Assembly (NCBI RefSeq): GCF_921293095.1
Contig: NC_060247.1
Location: forward strand, 53,355,111 to 53,419,110
DNA: 64,000 nucleotides
Direction: 5' to 3'
From: Ischnura elegans
Lineage: Eukaryota > Arthropoda > Insecta > Odonata > Coenagrionidae
The notes below the pieces were generated by a model. The model saw only the letters and a program-made list of their open reading frames with translations. It ran no database searches and had not been told where the DNA came from. The translations under genes were made by a program, and so were the position numbers. Position 1 is the first letter of the stretch. Each line of letters opens with the position of its first letter. Shown here piece by piece: positions 13,171 through 25,258 of this stretch.

Positions 13171-13210
13171 TCATCGTTTGACATTGACTTCATTCTTTTT
13201 TTCTTTGCAG

Positions 13211-13306
13211 AAGAGAAACTCCTACCTTTTCGGATGGGTCATTCTACTATCCGTCTTCGCGTTTCCTGAAGCCGGTCTTGTTCTCTTTATGAGTCTTCAT
13301 TACTGG
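13211..13306 (+). CDS. Membrane-protein exon: first visible transmembrane helix
   Basis: Flanked by TTCTTTGCAG and GTAAGA, phase 0 at both ends, 32 codons. It encodes K-R-N-S followed by a hydrophobic helix containing FGWVILLSVFAFPEAGLVLF and ending SLHYW. The acceptor lies 41 bases after a 13-bp direct repeat that bounds a probable insertion. Confidence 0.85.
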
Positions 13307-16300
13307 GTAAGAGTATGAATTCTATTATTGTTGTTTGCCCAGCATTTGACTTGCGTTAGCTCGTTGAAAACTGTTACTGCTCGGAATTATTTTTCCTTTG
13401 CTTGTGCTAGTTTTGTACGTTTTTGTTTTGTAGTTGCATTGTGCTTATGTTTTACTCACATTTGATTTTTTTCTCAGCAACTTACCAATGTTCATGGACA
13501 GACAGAACTCGCGTACTGGGTTTGCAGAATAGTAATAAATGTAAGTATGCAAGATTTGAATGATTCAGTGACTTTGTAGCTGTAATGTTGATATTTTAAC
13601 CCAAAAAAGCGAAATTCTTTGTGTGAAAAGTATACCAATTTTTGCATGTCTGACTTAATCGGCCTTCACTTTAAATTGGCGGTAAGTACGGGAAATTTAT
13701 TATTATATTTAAAAGTAGTTTAGCATGCCTGATTTTGACAGCAGCCGTGTTGGTTTTCTGGTATAGATTTTGGCAAAATTTTTATTTTGAAATATGTCGA
13801 AACCGCAAGATAGAAATACTTTCGTGCACCTACATTTCAAATAACAATCATTACGTTGTCTCTCCGAAGAAGGGCTGTGCCATTTTCTAGTGTGCTTATA
13901 TTTTATTTTCTCAGTAAAATTTAGTCACTTGCCGAGTGTGAGTAGGTTTTTCCCTCTCTCGAAAAGGGTTCTCTGGCAGCCGTCAAAATGCAAAGTTCGT
14001 CGTCTTGTCGACATCATATGTCACTTTACTTAATCTGCTTCTGAATTTTTTTAATGGGCACGAATTAGGTATTTCCTGTAAAGCCACTAGATCCATTTTA
14101 AATGTCGTATGCGTATGATAGTGGACTTCATTTATCTTTAATATACCACTTCCAAATTGCCATACCCCTTGAGTCTTCCTCATGTATATCCACCACCCAC
14201 CCCGCTGCGTATATCGTTATCTCCTCAATGGTGCATTAGGTTGTATGCATGCTTGTTCGCGCTAATACGTGGCTTCCCTGTTCGTCTCTGGGAGAATAAG
14301 CGCAACGAAATAGAAGAGCAGCACTTTTTTAACGTTTAGCCTTGGAATTTTACTGAAATGTGAATTAATATTTTGAAAACGATGTCTTATTTTGCTTGCC
14401 TTATCCTGTTTGTGATGCATACCTTATTGCATTTTTCTTTTACATTACACCATTCCTTTAACTTTAATTTACATGGCCTCATGCGTCTCTGTTTTCGAAT
14501 CTCCCTTGCTTTTGTGGGGTTTACAATATATTTTAGACAATGTATTGAGTTATCTGAAGCGACGATTGAAGACCTGTAAGAGTGGCCTTGTTTTTCAAAC
14601 ATGGGAAGAGTTTTACGTAGGTCCTGATTCCTAAAATTGTCGAAATAGAGTGTATATCCAAGTGTTATGACCTCATTACTTGAGATTGTCAGGAACCCGT
14701 GCTCAAGCGACTTATTAATTAAAATTACTAAAAGAGGGGACTTCAAAACAAAGTATGTCTATTTTTGATCCTCAAAAGCATTATTACCGTGAGGTTGCCA
14801 GAGTGAAGCTCATCAGTGTCAATTTCTCGTATATTTTTTCGCTAATCTCTAGTGTAAGAGAGTTGGAGATTCTCCATGCGTTTCAGTGATATGGTCCGTT
14901 GAAGTTCGAGCGGTTCGCCGAGGCACCACCGTGGTTAAAACCGCATCGTTCGCTACCGCTTCCGAAGACTTCCCCACAATTCCCATTCCCTCCTCTCACA
15001 TGTTCATGATACAAGATATCTCCGTCAATAACATCAGAATCATTCCAAACTTTTCCGGACCATTCCGGACTTAAGTTTTCGTTGTGATCGACTTCGCTAA
15101 GCTATAAAATTACACGACGTCGTATCGGACTCATCATGAGACTTGTGGCTTAGTTTTCTTTCTTGAAAATTCTAGGCTAAATGAGCCTAATCGCTCATTG
15201 GCATGACCCATCTTTCGTGACAGAGGGAATTAGGTCTCAAGTATGCCTCACTTATTGGCTTGTAAATTGACAACGATATTTAATAAGCGCAAAGAAATTT
15301 ATAAATTGACAATAGATCGGAATTTCTCTGAGCGGACCCAGATAATGCATCGTCGAAAAAAATTGCGCTACATCGATATCAATTGCGTTAAATTACTAAA
15401 ACTTTGGCGGTCCATGTTTGTTGATATTAATGGATTTTGGGGGTAACCCTCGTCAAGACTTGATAATGGTCAACGTTTCCCCCTCTACGCTGGAGATCTC
15501 GTCAGGGCAAATGATCGTATCGCCCCACCGACAGACTAGGTTAGCGAAACTTGGCTTTCAGTCATTTCGGGAAAGAAAGACGTCCAAAAAATTCTCTGCC
15601 ACCACCCACCACCTGAAAAATGATGCTCCGTAAAGGCGACACACATCATTAGCCCAGATGAGGTCTCCGGCGTAGGAGAAGAAACGTCGGCCCTTTCAAA
15701 GTCTTGACGCGGGTTACCCCCAAAATCCATTAATATTAACAAACATGGACCGCAAAAATTTAAGCAATTTGACGAAATTGATCTCGATGTTGCTCAAATG
15801 TTTTCAGCGATACATTATCTTGGTCCGTTCTGAGAAATTCCGATGTATTGTGCATTTTGTATAAGGCCTCCCATCTGCTTTGCCCCTCCATTCTATGACA
15901 ACGAATGCTGATTTCAGAATTTCACAAGTATTTTTTTATTTTAAATTTTAGTTAATACGCATATTAATCTATGGTGAATGTAATCTTGTTACACACTTTT
16001 GACTTTAGTGGGAAAAGTGTACAATATTGTGAGGATTGGAATCTAAGCCCCCCAGTAGGATCAGGAGCCCTGAGAAGATCTCTTACCCTTCTTCTTCGTC
16101 GGCATCTTACGAGGATGGTCCAGAAATTCTCTTTTATTTCACTGGGTAAATTAAGTCGGTGAATACGTTAGTCAAAACTTCCGATTATTGTGCCTGATAA
16201 TGAAACCAAAGCATAAAAATAGTTTTACGCGAAAAGAATAATGCATGTTATGTAGTACATAAGTGGCGTGTATAGATCCTCATTTCGAGGGGGTAGAGGC

Positions 16301-19300
16301 GGGCCCGCTCTCTGCCCTGAGGGGACTAGCGACAGTTAACATGATTTGAACCCAATGCAGAGCGTAACCTCGGTGACGAGAGGCGATCGGGCCTGTGAAG
16401 ATGCGTTAGGAATAATCGTCAAATTTGGTTCGACGATTTCGACTCATCGGGTTTGCCTCTCTCTCGCGCGTACAGATAGTGCAAAGAAGTAATTTTTGAT
16501 GTTGGATACATGATAGATCGGGCAATATCAATATATGTTTGTCATTTTAAATTAAGACACCCATGATATTTATACTTAAATATATACGAATAATTATATA
16601 TGTGACGGATTATCGCTGCCTACCTCGGCCATATCCTTGCGCAGTATCCTAATTCATGCTACGGCACTTGATTTTTTTCTTTTTTTCCTTTTTTCGTGGA
16701 AAGGGGGGGCCTCGCACATTATGTATCCTGTGGTGCATTATGGAACGTGGTTGGATAGGGGCTGTCCATTAACCCATAGCGACCCCCATTACCACGCAGC
16801 TTAACTTTGAAGCAGTGTTTTCCTTTGCAAGTCTTGAAGTCGATGCCTTTGAAATTTTTGGAAGGCATGAAAAGAAAAGAATAGTCAGATTGCCAGCAAG
16901 ATTATCTCTCACCCCGTAGAATTTTTTCGCATTATCCACTTCCAAATAACACTGTCCTGTACTCCCTTGGTCGAATACCTTAATGAAAATGGTCTTGGAA
17001 TGTACGCTTGAAGTTGTTTTATTCTCTCATTGCTGCTTTTTACAAGCTTTCAACCCGTCACGTCCATTTTTCAATCTTGGGCACCTTGGTAGAAATCAAG
17101 TTTGGATAGGGAACCGAGTTAGCCCCTTAAGGCGTGCCATGTACCAAGTATGCGCAGTCGTGCCCCTTAAGGGTTAACATGAGTAAACTGGGACGCTGCG
17201 GAAGATTACGGCGATAGTTACATTTATTTTTCCATAATTCTAATCAATTGAAGGAAATATTAGGGCATGAGTAATCACCAAAGAGGAGATTAATCAATGT
17301 TGTGTGGATAGAGAATTCTTCTAAATCGTTATTAAGGCATATCAGAAACAAATGCACTATCTTGACTAAAACCTAACTAATTTTTATTTATTTTAAACTA
17401 ATTCCTTCCTTTCCGAGCTTTGCTTTGAAGATATGTATTTATAAATATTTCCTGGAAAGTGACCTTTTTCAAAGGAGTTCAGCTTATTGTGTTCGATTTA
17501 GGGATTGAAAAAATTATTGTTTAGAGAGAAATATTTTTCTACAGGCTGCATGTTTTTTTTTCTTTTCAAAATGAAATTAAGTCCATGCTGGAAATTTTTA
17601 GATAATTATCATGCGAACCTTTCATCGACCTCATTTGAAAATTGGCTTCTTCGACGGAGTAACTATTTGATGAGGTGGTAATCGAACACCCATTAGGGTT
17701 TTTCTTGATATTTATGATCTTCTTGACATTATAGAGAAATAATTTGGCTAAGTAATAACTTTTAAGGTAGCAAAATGACTGGGTGAAATAATAATTTTTA
17801 GCATGATCTGATTGTTGAAGTAGGTAAAGGTGTTCATGCTGTGGGATTTTGATAATTTTAAAAACGTCTAAAAACCGTGCAAGTATTACAATCTTCATTC
17901 CAAAACTATCATATGCCATAACATTTAGTAAATAATTTGAAAAATACTTTTTCCCATTCTTTCCCTGCACTGCCCCTTATAATTTTCATAATTTGTTGCT
18001 TGCTAAGTGTGTTCAATTTCTTTTTTGCAACTTTCTTCCATACAATTATAAGTTTGTTGTATCATTATTCATTTGCAGGCCTTGGCAGTCATCTGTGTTC
18101 ATTCACAACATGCACTCTGGAGAGAAGAAAAGATGGTTCTACGAAGGATTCAAGACTTAAATATGGTATTTCATCTTTTGGGTACTTTTATTAGATAGTG
18201 TGTGTGAAATGTGTAAATTTTTAATAAAATTCGGCTTAAGTTTCAAATTGGCTTGGTTCCTTAATTCACGTTCATTTGATATCATACGCCTCAACCACCT
18301 CTTCTAATATGTACTTGGAATTGTAAAATCAGAATTAAACTAAATTATGCTTGTTCAGGGACTTAAGAAATGATCTAATATGTTTGTAAAACTATTTTAT
18401 AACTTTATACTTCTAGTAATACTTTAGAGGGACTTTGCTTATAAATACTGAATCAATGTCAAGTGATGGCAATGAATATTACTTTTAGGCCACCCGATTG
18501 GCTAATGCTGGTGTCACAGGACCTGTGGTGGGGAACAACTCCATATCTTTGCATCAAAAGAAAAATGGCGTAGATTACCAGAATGCTGGCTTCGTCAATT
18601 CAACAGAATATATCAATGGAATAAAAGCATTTGACTCCATTGATGGATCAACCCATATCCCAATGGTCACACAAGATGATATCCAAATCATGGGAGGAAT
18701 GAGAAGGTTGTATTATTGAAAAAAATATAGAACTAATGACATATTTATCTTTAAATTAAGGAAAATTTTCTTCTATTTAAAAGCTATTCAGTACTATTCA
18801 GAAATTAATTTTTGTCCTCTGCCATGATGGGCATGCTGTAGGGCTTTATAAAAATAACAAAATCATGGCTATATTGGTAGAAAGTTTTTTAATGAAAGTA
18901 GAACTAATGAGAAGGTGTGAGAGGTGTGCTGATTTTATTTCCAATTATCCAAATACAATTTGTGTCTAAAATAGCAATTGGGATGGCATATTAAAAAAAA
19001 ACACCTATGTTATATGTTCTAAGCTTCATAACAAAACAGTAAGGAACCTCTGGTGGCCTATGCAAAAGAAATAGACCTACTACATAGGTCTTAATGAATT
19101 TCACTGGGTTAGTAGGGGCTGAGCTCTATTTCAAATGATGGCCTGAGTTTGCAACGATGCTTTGCTATGATTTTTTTCTCATTCAGTTTTTTGGTCAAAC
19201 TTTTGATAGTCAATCTGCATATCAACCACCAGGCTTCTCCTTACCCTAATTTTTTTATTGCTAGGAACAATCACTTTCAAAATTCAGTCCCTATGGCCAT

Positions 19301-22300
19301 CATGAGGAACAACATTATCTGTACTCTAACTTTGGTTATTGCCTATGCCGTGTGAACCTTGAAAGGGCCAGTTTGACTTTATCTCACTATCCACTAAAGT
19401 CTATTTGAGGCATTCTTCAGGATCCCCTGACTCCTCACTGTTTGCTCTGACTCCCAATGCAAGGCCACAAGGCAAAGCATGAGTCCCAGTTAAGCATTTC
19501 TCACTCTGTAAGTAGGCTAACATTTCATCAAATCTGCAGAGACATACTAGCGTGACAGCACACATTTCAGAAAGGAATGGGATGGTACTGTAAAGTTAAG
19601 GATAACAATATTTACACTGGTGTATGTATTTAATAGAAATATGAAGCTGAAAAATATTGGAGTGCAATTGTCTCAGTGTGCTGAAAATTATATTCGTGTT
19701 ATTTATGTTCCATTTGTGCCAGTTTACTGGCGACCTTTGGATGTCTCCGATGTGACTCTCTCCTCTTCTTTGCATAGTGTACAGTTTGCAGGAAAATCTT
19801 GAATTCTTCTCCGCTTTCTTTGAAGGTGGAATGTTTAGGGTGTGGGTGGGGTTTCATATGAAGGCTTTGTATCTCTGAAAACATGCTGGGGTCTCATGGC
19901 GTGGGTAAAATAGTCAAGTTGCACCATTTGCTCTACTCAATCAAGTTTAAGGGATTCCCAGCAGACATGGAACTCACAAACAATACGCAGAGGTCGACTT
20001 TGAAAAATTACGGAGATGGCTGTGCCGGTCTTGTTGACCAGGGGGGCAGCTAGGAATTAAGGCTGGGGGGGGGGGGGGTTTAGGTGCAACTAATACTGGG
20101 GTGTGTGGGGGTATGGAATACCCACCAGGATAAGCGGCAGGTGTGAGAGTAATAAATTGCGGAATTTTATGATAAATGGTTCAAAATGGTGATTTTTTAC
20201 GACTTTCTGAGGGATATTTTATTGATTCTTACACTATTCTATCAGTAATATCAATCCATTTAAGTAAAATGGATTAAACTTAAAAATTTCTCTTAGGTCT
20301 CTGGGGGGTTTATCCCCCAAAACCCCCCCCCTCGCTGTGCCACTGTTGTGGACTGACTTTTGAAAGTGACTGCACAGTAGAGCTATTTTAATGGAGGCTC
20401 TTATGTATTCCATTCTCCTCTGTCACTAGTGGTACATCTTCAAAATTTCCTCCATATACCCCTGGTGAAAATAGTTGCTGATGGGCATGGTAGCAAGTGT
20501 TTTGATCACTGTGATAACTTTGCTTTAACGAACGAACCTTGATGCACATTGTGATGATAATGTGTTTCATACTGTTGTCACATTATTTATAGAATAGTGT
20601 GATTGTCAGTGAGACAATGATGTGCTGTGAACTGTGACTGGGCCATTCTCACTGGGTGAACCCACTTTAAAGTAAGTGTAGGTGTGTGCACTATGCCATC
20701 ACCCAGTGTTCATAGTGTTGTCTTACTGTACATGCGATGTGCTGTCACTCTTTTATGAACACCATGGAAGTCTGAATTGTTGCTTTAGTCCTCTCTTTTT
20801 AAAATTCATCGCTTATTTTATTCACCCTTTTGTCACAACTTTGTTAAAATTCTGCCAAACTTCGTCACATACCATTTTCACCAAGGAAACATGCTGCCTT
20901 CCCCTCCTACACTCTGTACGAGAAAACGTTAGCTTTACCCATCTTCTTGATTCAAAGATGTCATCTTCCAGGTTGTAGCCTGGACTTGATCATAATGGCT
21001 TTCTTGGCTGCAATTACCCTTCAATTGACCTATCTCTCTAATTCATCCTAATTTTATATAAATGTTATAGGTTGAATGAAGTGTTCCGATACAACTTACT
21101 TACTAATATAAATTCGAGTCATATTAATTATTCAAAAATCTTTCTTGCAGGTCTGCATCATCTGGATCCCAACAACAGTTTGGTACATGGGGAGGTCGAA
21201 GAAGTCGAGGAACTAGTTCTACGCCTTACCTCAACCAAATACAGCAATCAAGACAGCAATTACCCTTTGGTGGATCCTTACCTGAAGGTGGCCTCCCCAT
21301 GGCTTCTGGAGACCTCATGCCACCATACCACCAGCAGTTAACACCCTTAAATAATCTTCGTTTGGCATTCCTAGAGATGAACATCAAAGGTGGAATGACT
21401 CCAGGAATGAGTAGCTGTGAGTTTGATGCGTCAACATTCCAAAGAATGATGTTAAATTCATCATCATCTTCTGCTCATGGGGGTATGGCTACTTTCCCAA
21501 GAGTTCGCTCTCATGCAGATGTCTTTCCTGTTGGTATGTTCTCAAAGTCATCAATTTCTTATTTAATTGGTGATTTGTGTTTTCATTATTATTGCCAGTT
21601 AATAGTTGTTTATTTATGGGAAGGGATGGTAGTGTATAGATTGTAGACCCTCTCTATGTTTATGTTTCTTGAAATTGTGTTTGAAGCAGCTTAGTGATCG
21701 TGATACATGCACTTATATTCATTTTGTTTCTTTTACCAATCATATCATGACCAATCTAATCATCATTTCATGACAATAAAACTGAGAAACTTCAGCCAAG
21801 AGGTCTTCTTTCACTTAACCTCATTTATCCCTTATGATGGGATGCAGTTTTCAGCTTTTTAGTAATTATTTTCACTTCCGTATCAAATCAATTATTGAAA
21901 GTGATTTATTTCCATATTATGCCTCCTATAATGTAATTCCACGGTTGCCACCTCCTGTGTTCTATTTAGTTCATATAAGTTCTTATATATATGTATATTA
22001 CTTTTTTATTTTAAATTCATTCTCTAAATGAAAGTTAGAAGAGACATTCTTACATATACATATATGTACATGAACTAACCCCTTGGAAGTTTGGTGGTGG
22101 GTATACTAATATCTTATTCCTCTTATCTTTTACATTTTCTATTTGTAGGTTTTATGAGCCAGTCGATTTAACATATTCATGCGACCTTTCACATCCATTG
22201 CAGTACTTCTAACAAAAATTCATAGCCGTATTTTCAGTGTCTCCTAAAACTGACAAATGCAATGCTGCAAATATCTTTGGTTTGAATATTACACAAATTA

Positions 22301-24654
22301 ATAATTCTTTGTTGTGCTTTACCATCATATTGAAATTCAAAGGATTATTAAATCAAAAACAAGTAAAAGGAACCTCGGTGGGATGTTGTGGCTCGGGAAG
22401 CCAAAGATCTGTGGTTCGATTCCTAGTTCAGGGGAATTTTTCCCATGGCAATTAATGTGAAGTTCACCACTGTTCACTCAGCAGACTTGAAATATACCAC
22501 AATTACTGCCAAAAGTGATTTTTAGTATTGGAATAGGGTTCACCTTTGGCTAGTGGCTTCTTGGAAGCCCTTATTCCATAGTGTTCCCATTTTTCATGGT
22601 CTACAAAGGCCTAACATAGAGCACCGTAAACCTCTGTTAAATTGCAATGGGAGTGATGGAACATGGATATTGTAGTGGTCTGTGCAGTGGCCTGGAAATC
22701 CAAAGGTCCGTGGTGGGATTTATGGTCTAGTAAAAATTTTTCTCGCAGATATTAATGAGAGCTCTACCTTGCCATTGGATGAATTGTGTTCACATACACA
22801 CCTATGTTGTCATTTTATTATCTTTCTTGCTATACCATTCACTTTCAAAGCAGATGAAGTTTGTGTTGTTGTGATCTTTAAAAAGTGTATCTTGGTGCTT
22901 TGCATTAAATGTCTCAATTTTGATAGTTTCCTTTATAGTACAAATTTTATTCCATGTGCTGGCAGACCTTCTGACTCTGTTACATACATGCCCTGATCCT
23001 TTTCACTTATTCTTATGCATCTATCTACATACAGTGGAACCTCGTTAAAGCGAGTACGGGCTATAGCGACACCCCCGCTATAACGAGAGATAGCCGATGC
23101 ACCGTCAATTGACCCTTTAATAAGCGTGTTAAAAAATTCGTTTTTACGAGACCCTTTCGGTGTTGGCTCTCGCCATAGCGAGGGTTTCACCGCCGGAAGA
23201 CTTTCATCAAGACTCCTTAACCTCTGTAATTGCTAGCGATCTGTTAGAAATGAAGTTAATGGAGTGCTCAGTCTCAAATTTATGTAGTAAACTGTCGTTC
23301 GATAAATATAATGATTGACGAAACAATGCTTTGCATCATTTTTATTCAGTGCGGCGCTTATAAATTGTTTGAATAGTTAGTCGTTATTTGAGTAAGAAAA
23401 TTTAGTGATGCAAAAAAACATCGCCTTTCGTCTGGATTTATGCTTATGTTTATCGGATAGATGTTTATCTGTCGCCGCACCACTCCTGTTCCTGTATATC
23501 TGTTCGCAACAGGTATATTAGCTATTATTTGCTCCACCTCCGGTAAAGCGACAATTCGCTATAGCGAGTGTTTATTAGTGCACCGTGGGGTGTCGTTATA
23601 TCGAGGTTGCACTGTATTTTCTTTCTTTTTTTATCTGTTTTACTCTCTCTTGAGATTCCCTGAGCCCCCTTCACTTGAATTTCTTCTAATTTGTTAATGT
23701 GTGTCAATGACCAATGTCCTTCCATTCCTAGGTAACGCTAATCTCTTCATACATACATACTTAAGTACTGACTACCATTAACTACCTGCTCTGCTACATT
23801 ACAGTATTCATTCATTATCTAAATCCAATCAGAAAACTTTGCCTCTATATTTTTTGGTTCACTTGGCTCACATTGGAACTTTGACACACATTATAGCCAC
23901 ATCATTTAGCCAGTGCCCAATCTTGCTTATTTTGGATATTCTCTGAGTTTCAGAGCTACTTTTGGCAGCATGTTATAATGTCCTTCAGGATTTTCAAGAG
24001 AATTGGATTTTGAATCATAGCAAATCATGTTCTCAATAATGAAATGGCCAGAAAAAGTGAAAATTTTCATGATAATAAACAGGAAGTTTCCCTTATTGGT
24101 AGTACTTATGCGTTGTACATACACTAATTTAGTTTTCATTTTTCTATCAGTTTCATAAGTAACTTCCTCAATGAAATCTTTTTCATGCATCCAGTACCAA
24201 GATTTATTTCTCTTGGAGTCAGATTGATCAAGTTCATAAAATATTCTTTGCTTTGTTCCAAAAAGGTCCAATGCGAGGGTGGCACATGGATGGGACCGCA
24301 GAAAACAGTGCTCCTGTTGCCATTGGGGACTACTGGCACTACCCATTACCTTCAAGACCTATTTCCATCGGATACATGGACTACATGCATCCAGATGCGA
24401 GAGCAGGTGTGACCACGGGATGGACTGGTGGGGTGTGGGAAGGTGACAGTGGTGGGTCATTGAGAGAGAAGCGAGCCATGGCTCGGGGGGCAGTGAGAAG
24501 AGCCCTATCAGTGGGTGATCTCAGAGTGGCAGCTAGCATCAGCGGTGCACCGTTTCCCAATCCGTCCACATTCCCTGCCTCTTCCGATGGAAGTAGGACA
24601 TCACTTGGTGCAGAGTCGGACGATTTCCACAAGTACAAAGATGTAGCTCTTTGA
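13211..24654 (+). CDS. Multi-pass membrane protein with long Gly/Ser-rich tail, C-terminal six exons (partial gene)
   Basis: Six exons (13211-13306, 13478-13540, 18079-18165, 18489-18706, 21151-21533, 24266-24654) join in one open frame with GT-AG introns and give 411 residues plus a stop. Residues about 6-32 (YLFGWVILLSVFAF onward) and about 42-62 (LAYWVCRIVINALAVICVHS) are hydrophobic helices; a basic stretch (WREEKMVLRRIQ) then starts a soluble tail of about 340 residues rich in Gly, Ser, Met and Pro with Arg-rich patches. The first exon found begins in mid-protein, so at least one earlier exon with the start codon, and probably two more helices, lies upstream and was not recognised. The pattern of closely spaced helices, a short loop and a cytoplasmic tail resembles arthropod four-pass DUF4728-type proteins, but that is a tentative comparison and I assign no function. 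The gene converges on HSPBP1. The exon chain is strongly supported; identity is not. Confidence 0.85.
13478..13540 (+). CDS. Membrane-protein exon: loop and start of second visible helix
   Basis: Acceptor TTTTTTCTCAG and donor GTAAGT, phase 0, 21 codons. It encodes QLTNVHGQTELAYWVCRIVI plus Asn: a short polar loop and the first half of a helix completed by the exon at 18079. Confidence 0.85.
15306..15853. repeat. Inverted pair of ~200-bp Penelope-type termini with hammerhead-like cores
   Basis: Left arm 15306-15505 and right arm 15655-15853 are inverted copies (shared GGTCCATGTTTGTT, TTAATGGATTTTGGGGGTAA and CGTCAAGACTT blocks) around a 150-bp spacer. At its inner end each arm has a hammerhead-like core: minus-strand CTGACGA (15505-15499) with GAAAC (15479-15475), and plus-strand CAGATGA (15655-15661) with a perfect TCTCC/GGAGA hairpin and GAAAC (15681-15685). 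The left copy keeps the first box, the right copy keeps helix II. Lies in an intron of the membrane-protein gene. Confidence 0.75.
18079..18165 (+). CDS. Membrane-protein exon: end of helix and start of cytoplasmic tail
   Basis: Acceptor ATTTGCAG, donor GTATTT, phase 0, 29 codons. ALAVICVHSQ finishes the helix; HALWREEKMVLRRIQDLNM is a charged, probably amphipathic start of the tail. Confidence 0.85.
18489..18706 (+). CDS. Membrane-protein exon: tail segment
   Basis: Acceptor ACTTTTAG, donor GTTGTA, 72 codons plus two bases (the split Arg codon is completed at 21151). The segment is polar and Asn/Gly-rich (for example AGVTGPVVGNNS, TQDDIQIMGGM) with no hydrophobic stretch long enough to span a membrane. 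Confidence 0.85.
20039..20345 (+). mobile_element. hAT-type MITE, copy A
   Basis: 307 bp with ends CAGGGGGGCAGC and (minus strand) CAGTGGCACAGC. Flanks TTGTTGAC and TTGTGGAC are a 7/8 matching 8-bp duplication. G-rich near the left end, C-rich near the right. In an intron of the membrane-protein gene. Confidence 0.88.
21151..21533 (+). CDS. Membrane-protein exon: Gly/Arg/Gln-rich tail segment
   Basis: Acceptor TTTCTTGCAG, donor GTATGT; it starts with the last base of an Arg codon and ends with the first base of a Gly codon. It encodes an SSGSQQQFGTWGGRRSRG stretch, a Pro/Met segment (GDLMPPYHQQLTP), a Ser run and a PRVRSHADVF stretch. Low-complexity composition suggests a disordered cytoplasmic tail. 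Confidence 0.85.
22372..22480 (+). repeat. tRNA-derived SINE relic, copy 1
   Basis: It has a good internal B box (GGTTCGATTCC, 22413-22423) and, 30 bases upstream, an A-box-like TGGGATGTTGTGG. The body continues AGTTCAGGGGAATTTTTCCC and is alignable to the segment at 22672. Confidence 0.6.
22672..22790 (+). repeat. tRNA-derived SINE relic, copy 2
   Basis: Aligns with copy 1 (TGGCCTGGAAATCCAAAGGT versus TGGCTCGGGAAGCCAAAGAT, then GTCTAGTAAAAATTTTTC and ATTAATG). The B box is mutated (GGTGGGATTTA), so this copy is older or dead. Confidence 0.55.
23032..23614. mobile_element. Pogo/Tigger-like MITE, 583 bp
   Basis: The left end CAGTGGAACCTCGTTAAAGC and right end (minus strand) CAGTGCAACCTCGATATAAC are inverted repeats flanked by TA (23030-23031, 23615-23616). 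Subterminal GCTATAGCGA motifs occur in both halves. CAGTGGAACCTCGATATAACGA-type ends are typical of pogo/Tigger elements. No coding sequence. Lies in the last intron of the membrane-protein gene. Confidence 0.88.
24266..24654 (+). CDS. Membrane-protein last exon with stop codon
   Basis: The acceptor is AAAAAG, so the exon starts at 24266; the ATG at 24253 lies in the intron. It encodes GPMRGWHMDG, an aromatic stretch (IGDYWHYPLPSR), an SLREKRAMARGAVRRALSVG basic stretch and the C-terminus DDFHKYKDVAL, with TGA at 24652-24654. The basic segment could be a trafficking or kinase-target region, but nothing in the sequence proves that. Confidence 0.85.
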
Positions 24655-25087
24655 TGTTACTGGCTGTAGAGTTTTTGTTGAGTTTTATTTTTTTCATGTT
24701 TGACTATTGTGAAAATGACAAGTGCTTGTTGAATTCCTGCTCAAGTGTGTTTAACGTGTTGAAAACTTGTGTGCAATACTTTTGGGCATGTGAAATATTC
24801 TCGAGTTTGAACCCTCCCGTGTAGTGCAATGGCATCATTTGCGGTGGTGGAGTTTTACCAATGGTCTTTAATTTGTTAGGTCTTGATGCTTCACATTATT
24901 TTTATAAAATGTTGTGAAGAGGGGCCTTCAGAGTACCTGAGGATGTAATACTGCTTATTGCAGCTAGTTCATAAACTTTTCAAAGCAGTGACATCACAAT
25001 GAAAGAAAAAATTGATAGTCATAGGATCAGGTGCAATGCTGATAGATCCAAGTTTATGGGTAAACAAGTCAATATACCAACCATAAG

Positions 25088-25258
25088 AATAAACTATTGT
25101 AGTTTTTTATTGATATTTCCATATGTATATTTCTGTAAATGTATTTAACAAAGTTAAAATTGTAAATTAATATTGATAATGAGGGTGAAAGCTAAGACAT
25201 ATATTAAAAATTCATTTGTTACAAAATGGGCTGTAATCATAATGAGTGCCATAATAAA
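25088..25258 (+). other. Candidate polyadenylation signals of the membrane-protein gene
   Basis: AATAAA occurs at 25088-25093 and 25253-25258, about 430 and 600 bases after the stop codon, in AT-rich sequence. Either could end the transcript. Hexamers of this kind are common in AT-rich DNA, so support is modest. Confidence 0.4.

Noticed and set aside
15418-15742. Two frames on opposite strands both beginning MLILMDFGGNPRQD
   Set aside because: The shared peptide is a by-product of the inverted repeat, not two genes.
16769-17177. TTAA-flanked 401-bp segment starting CCC and ending GGG, like a piggyBac MITE
   Set aside because: The inverted similarity stops after three bases; TTAA and CCC are common enough for chance.
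24253-24265. ATG at 24253 as the start of a separate 133-residue gene
   Set aside because: The exon begins at 24266 after an AG acceptor in the correct phase with the exon ending 21533; the ATG is intronic.
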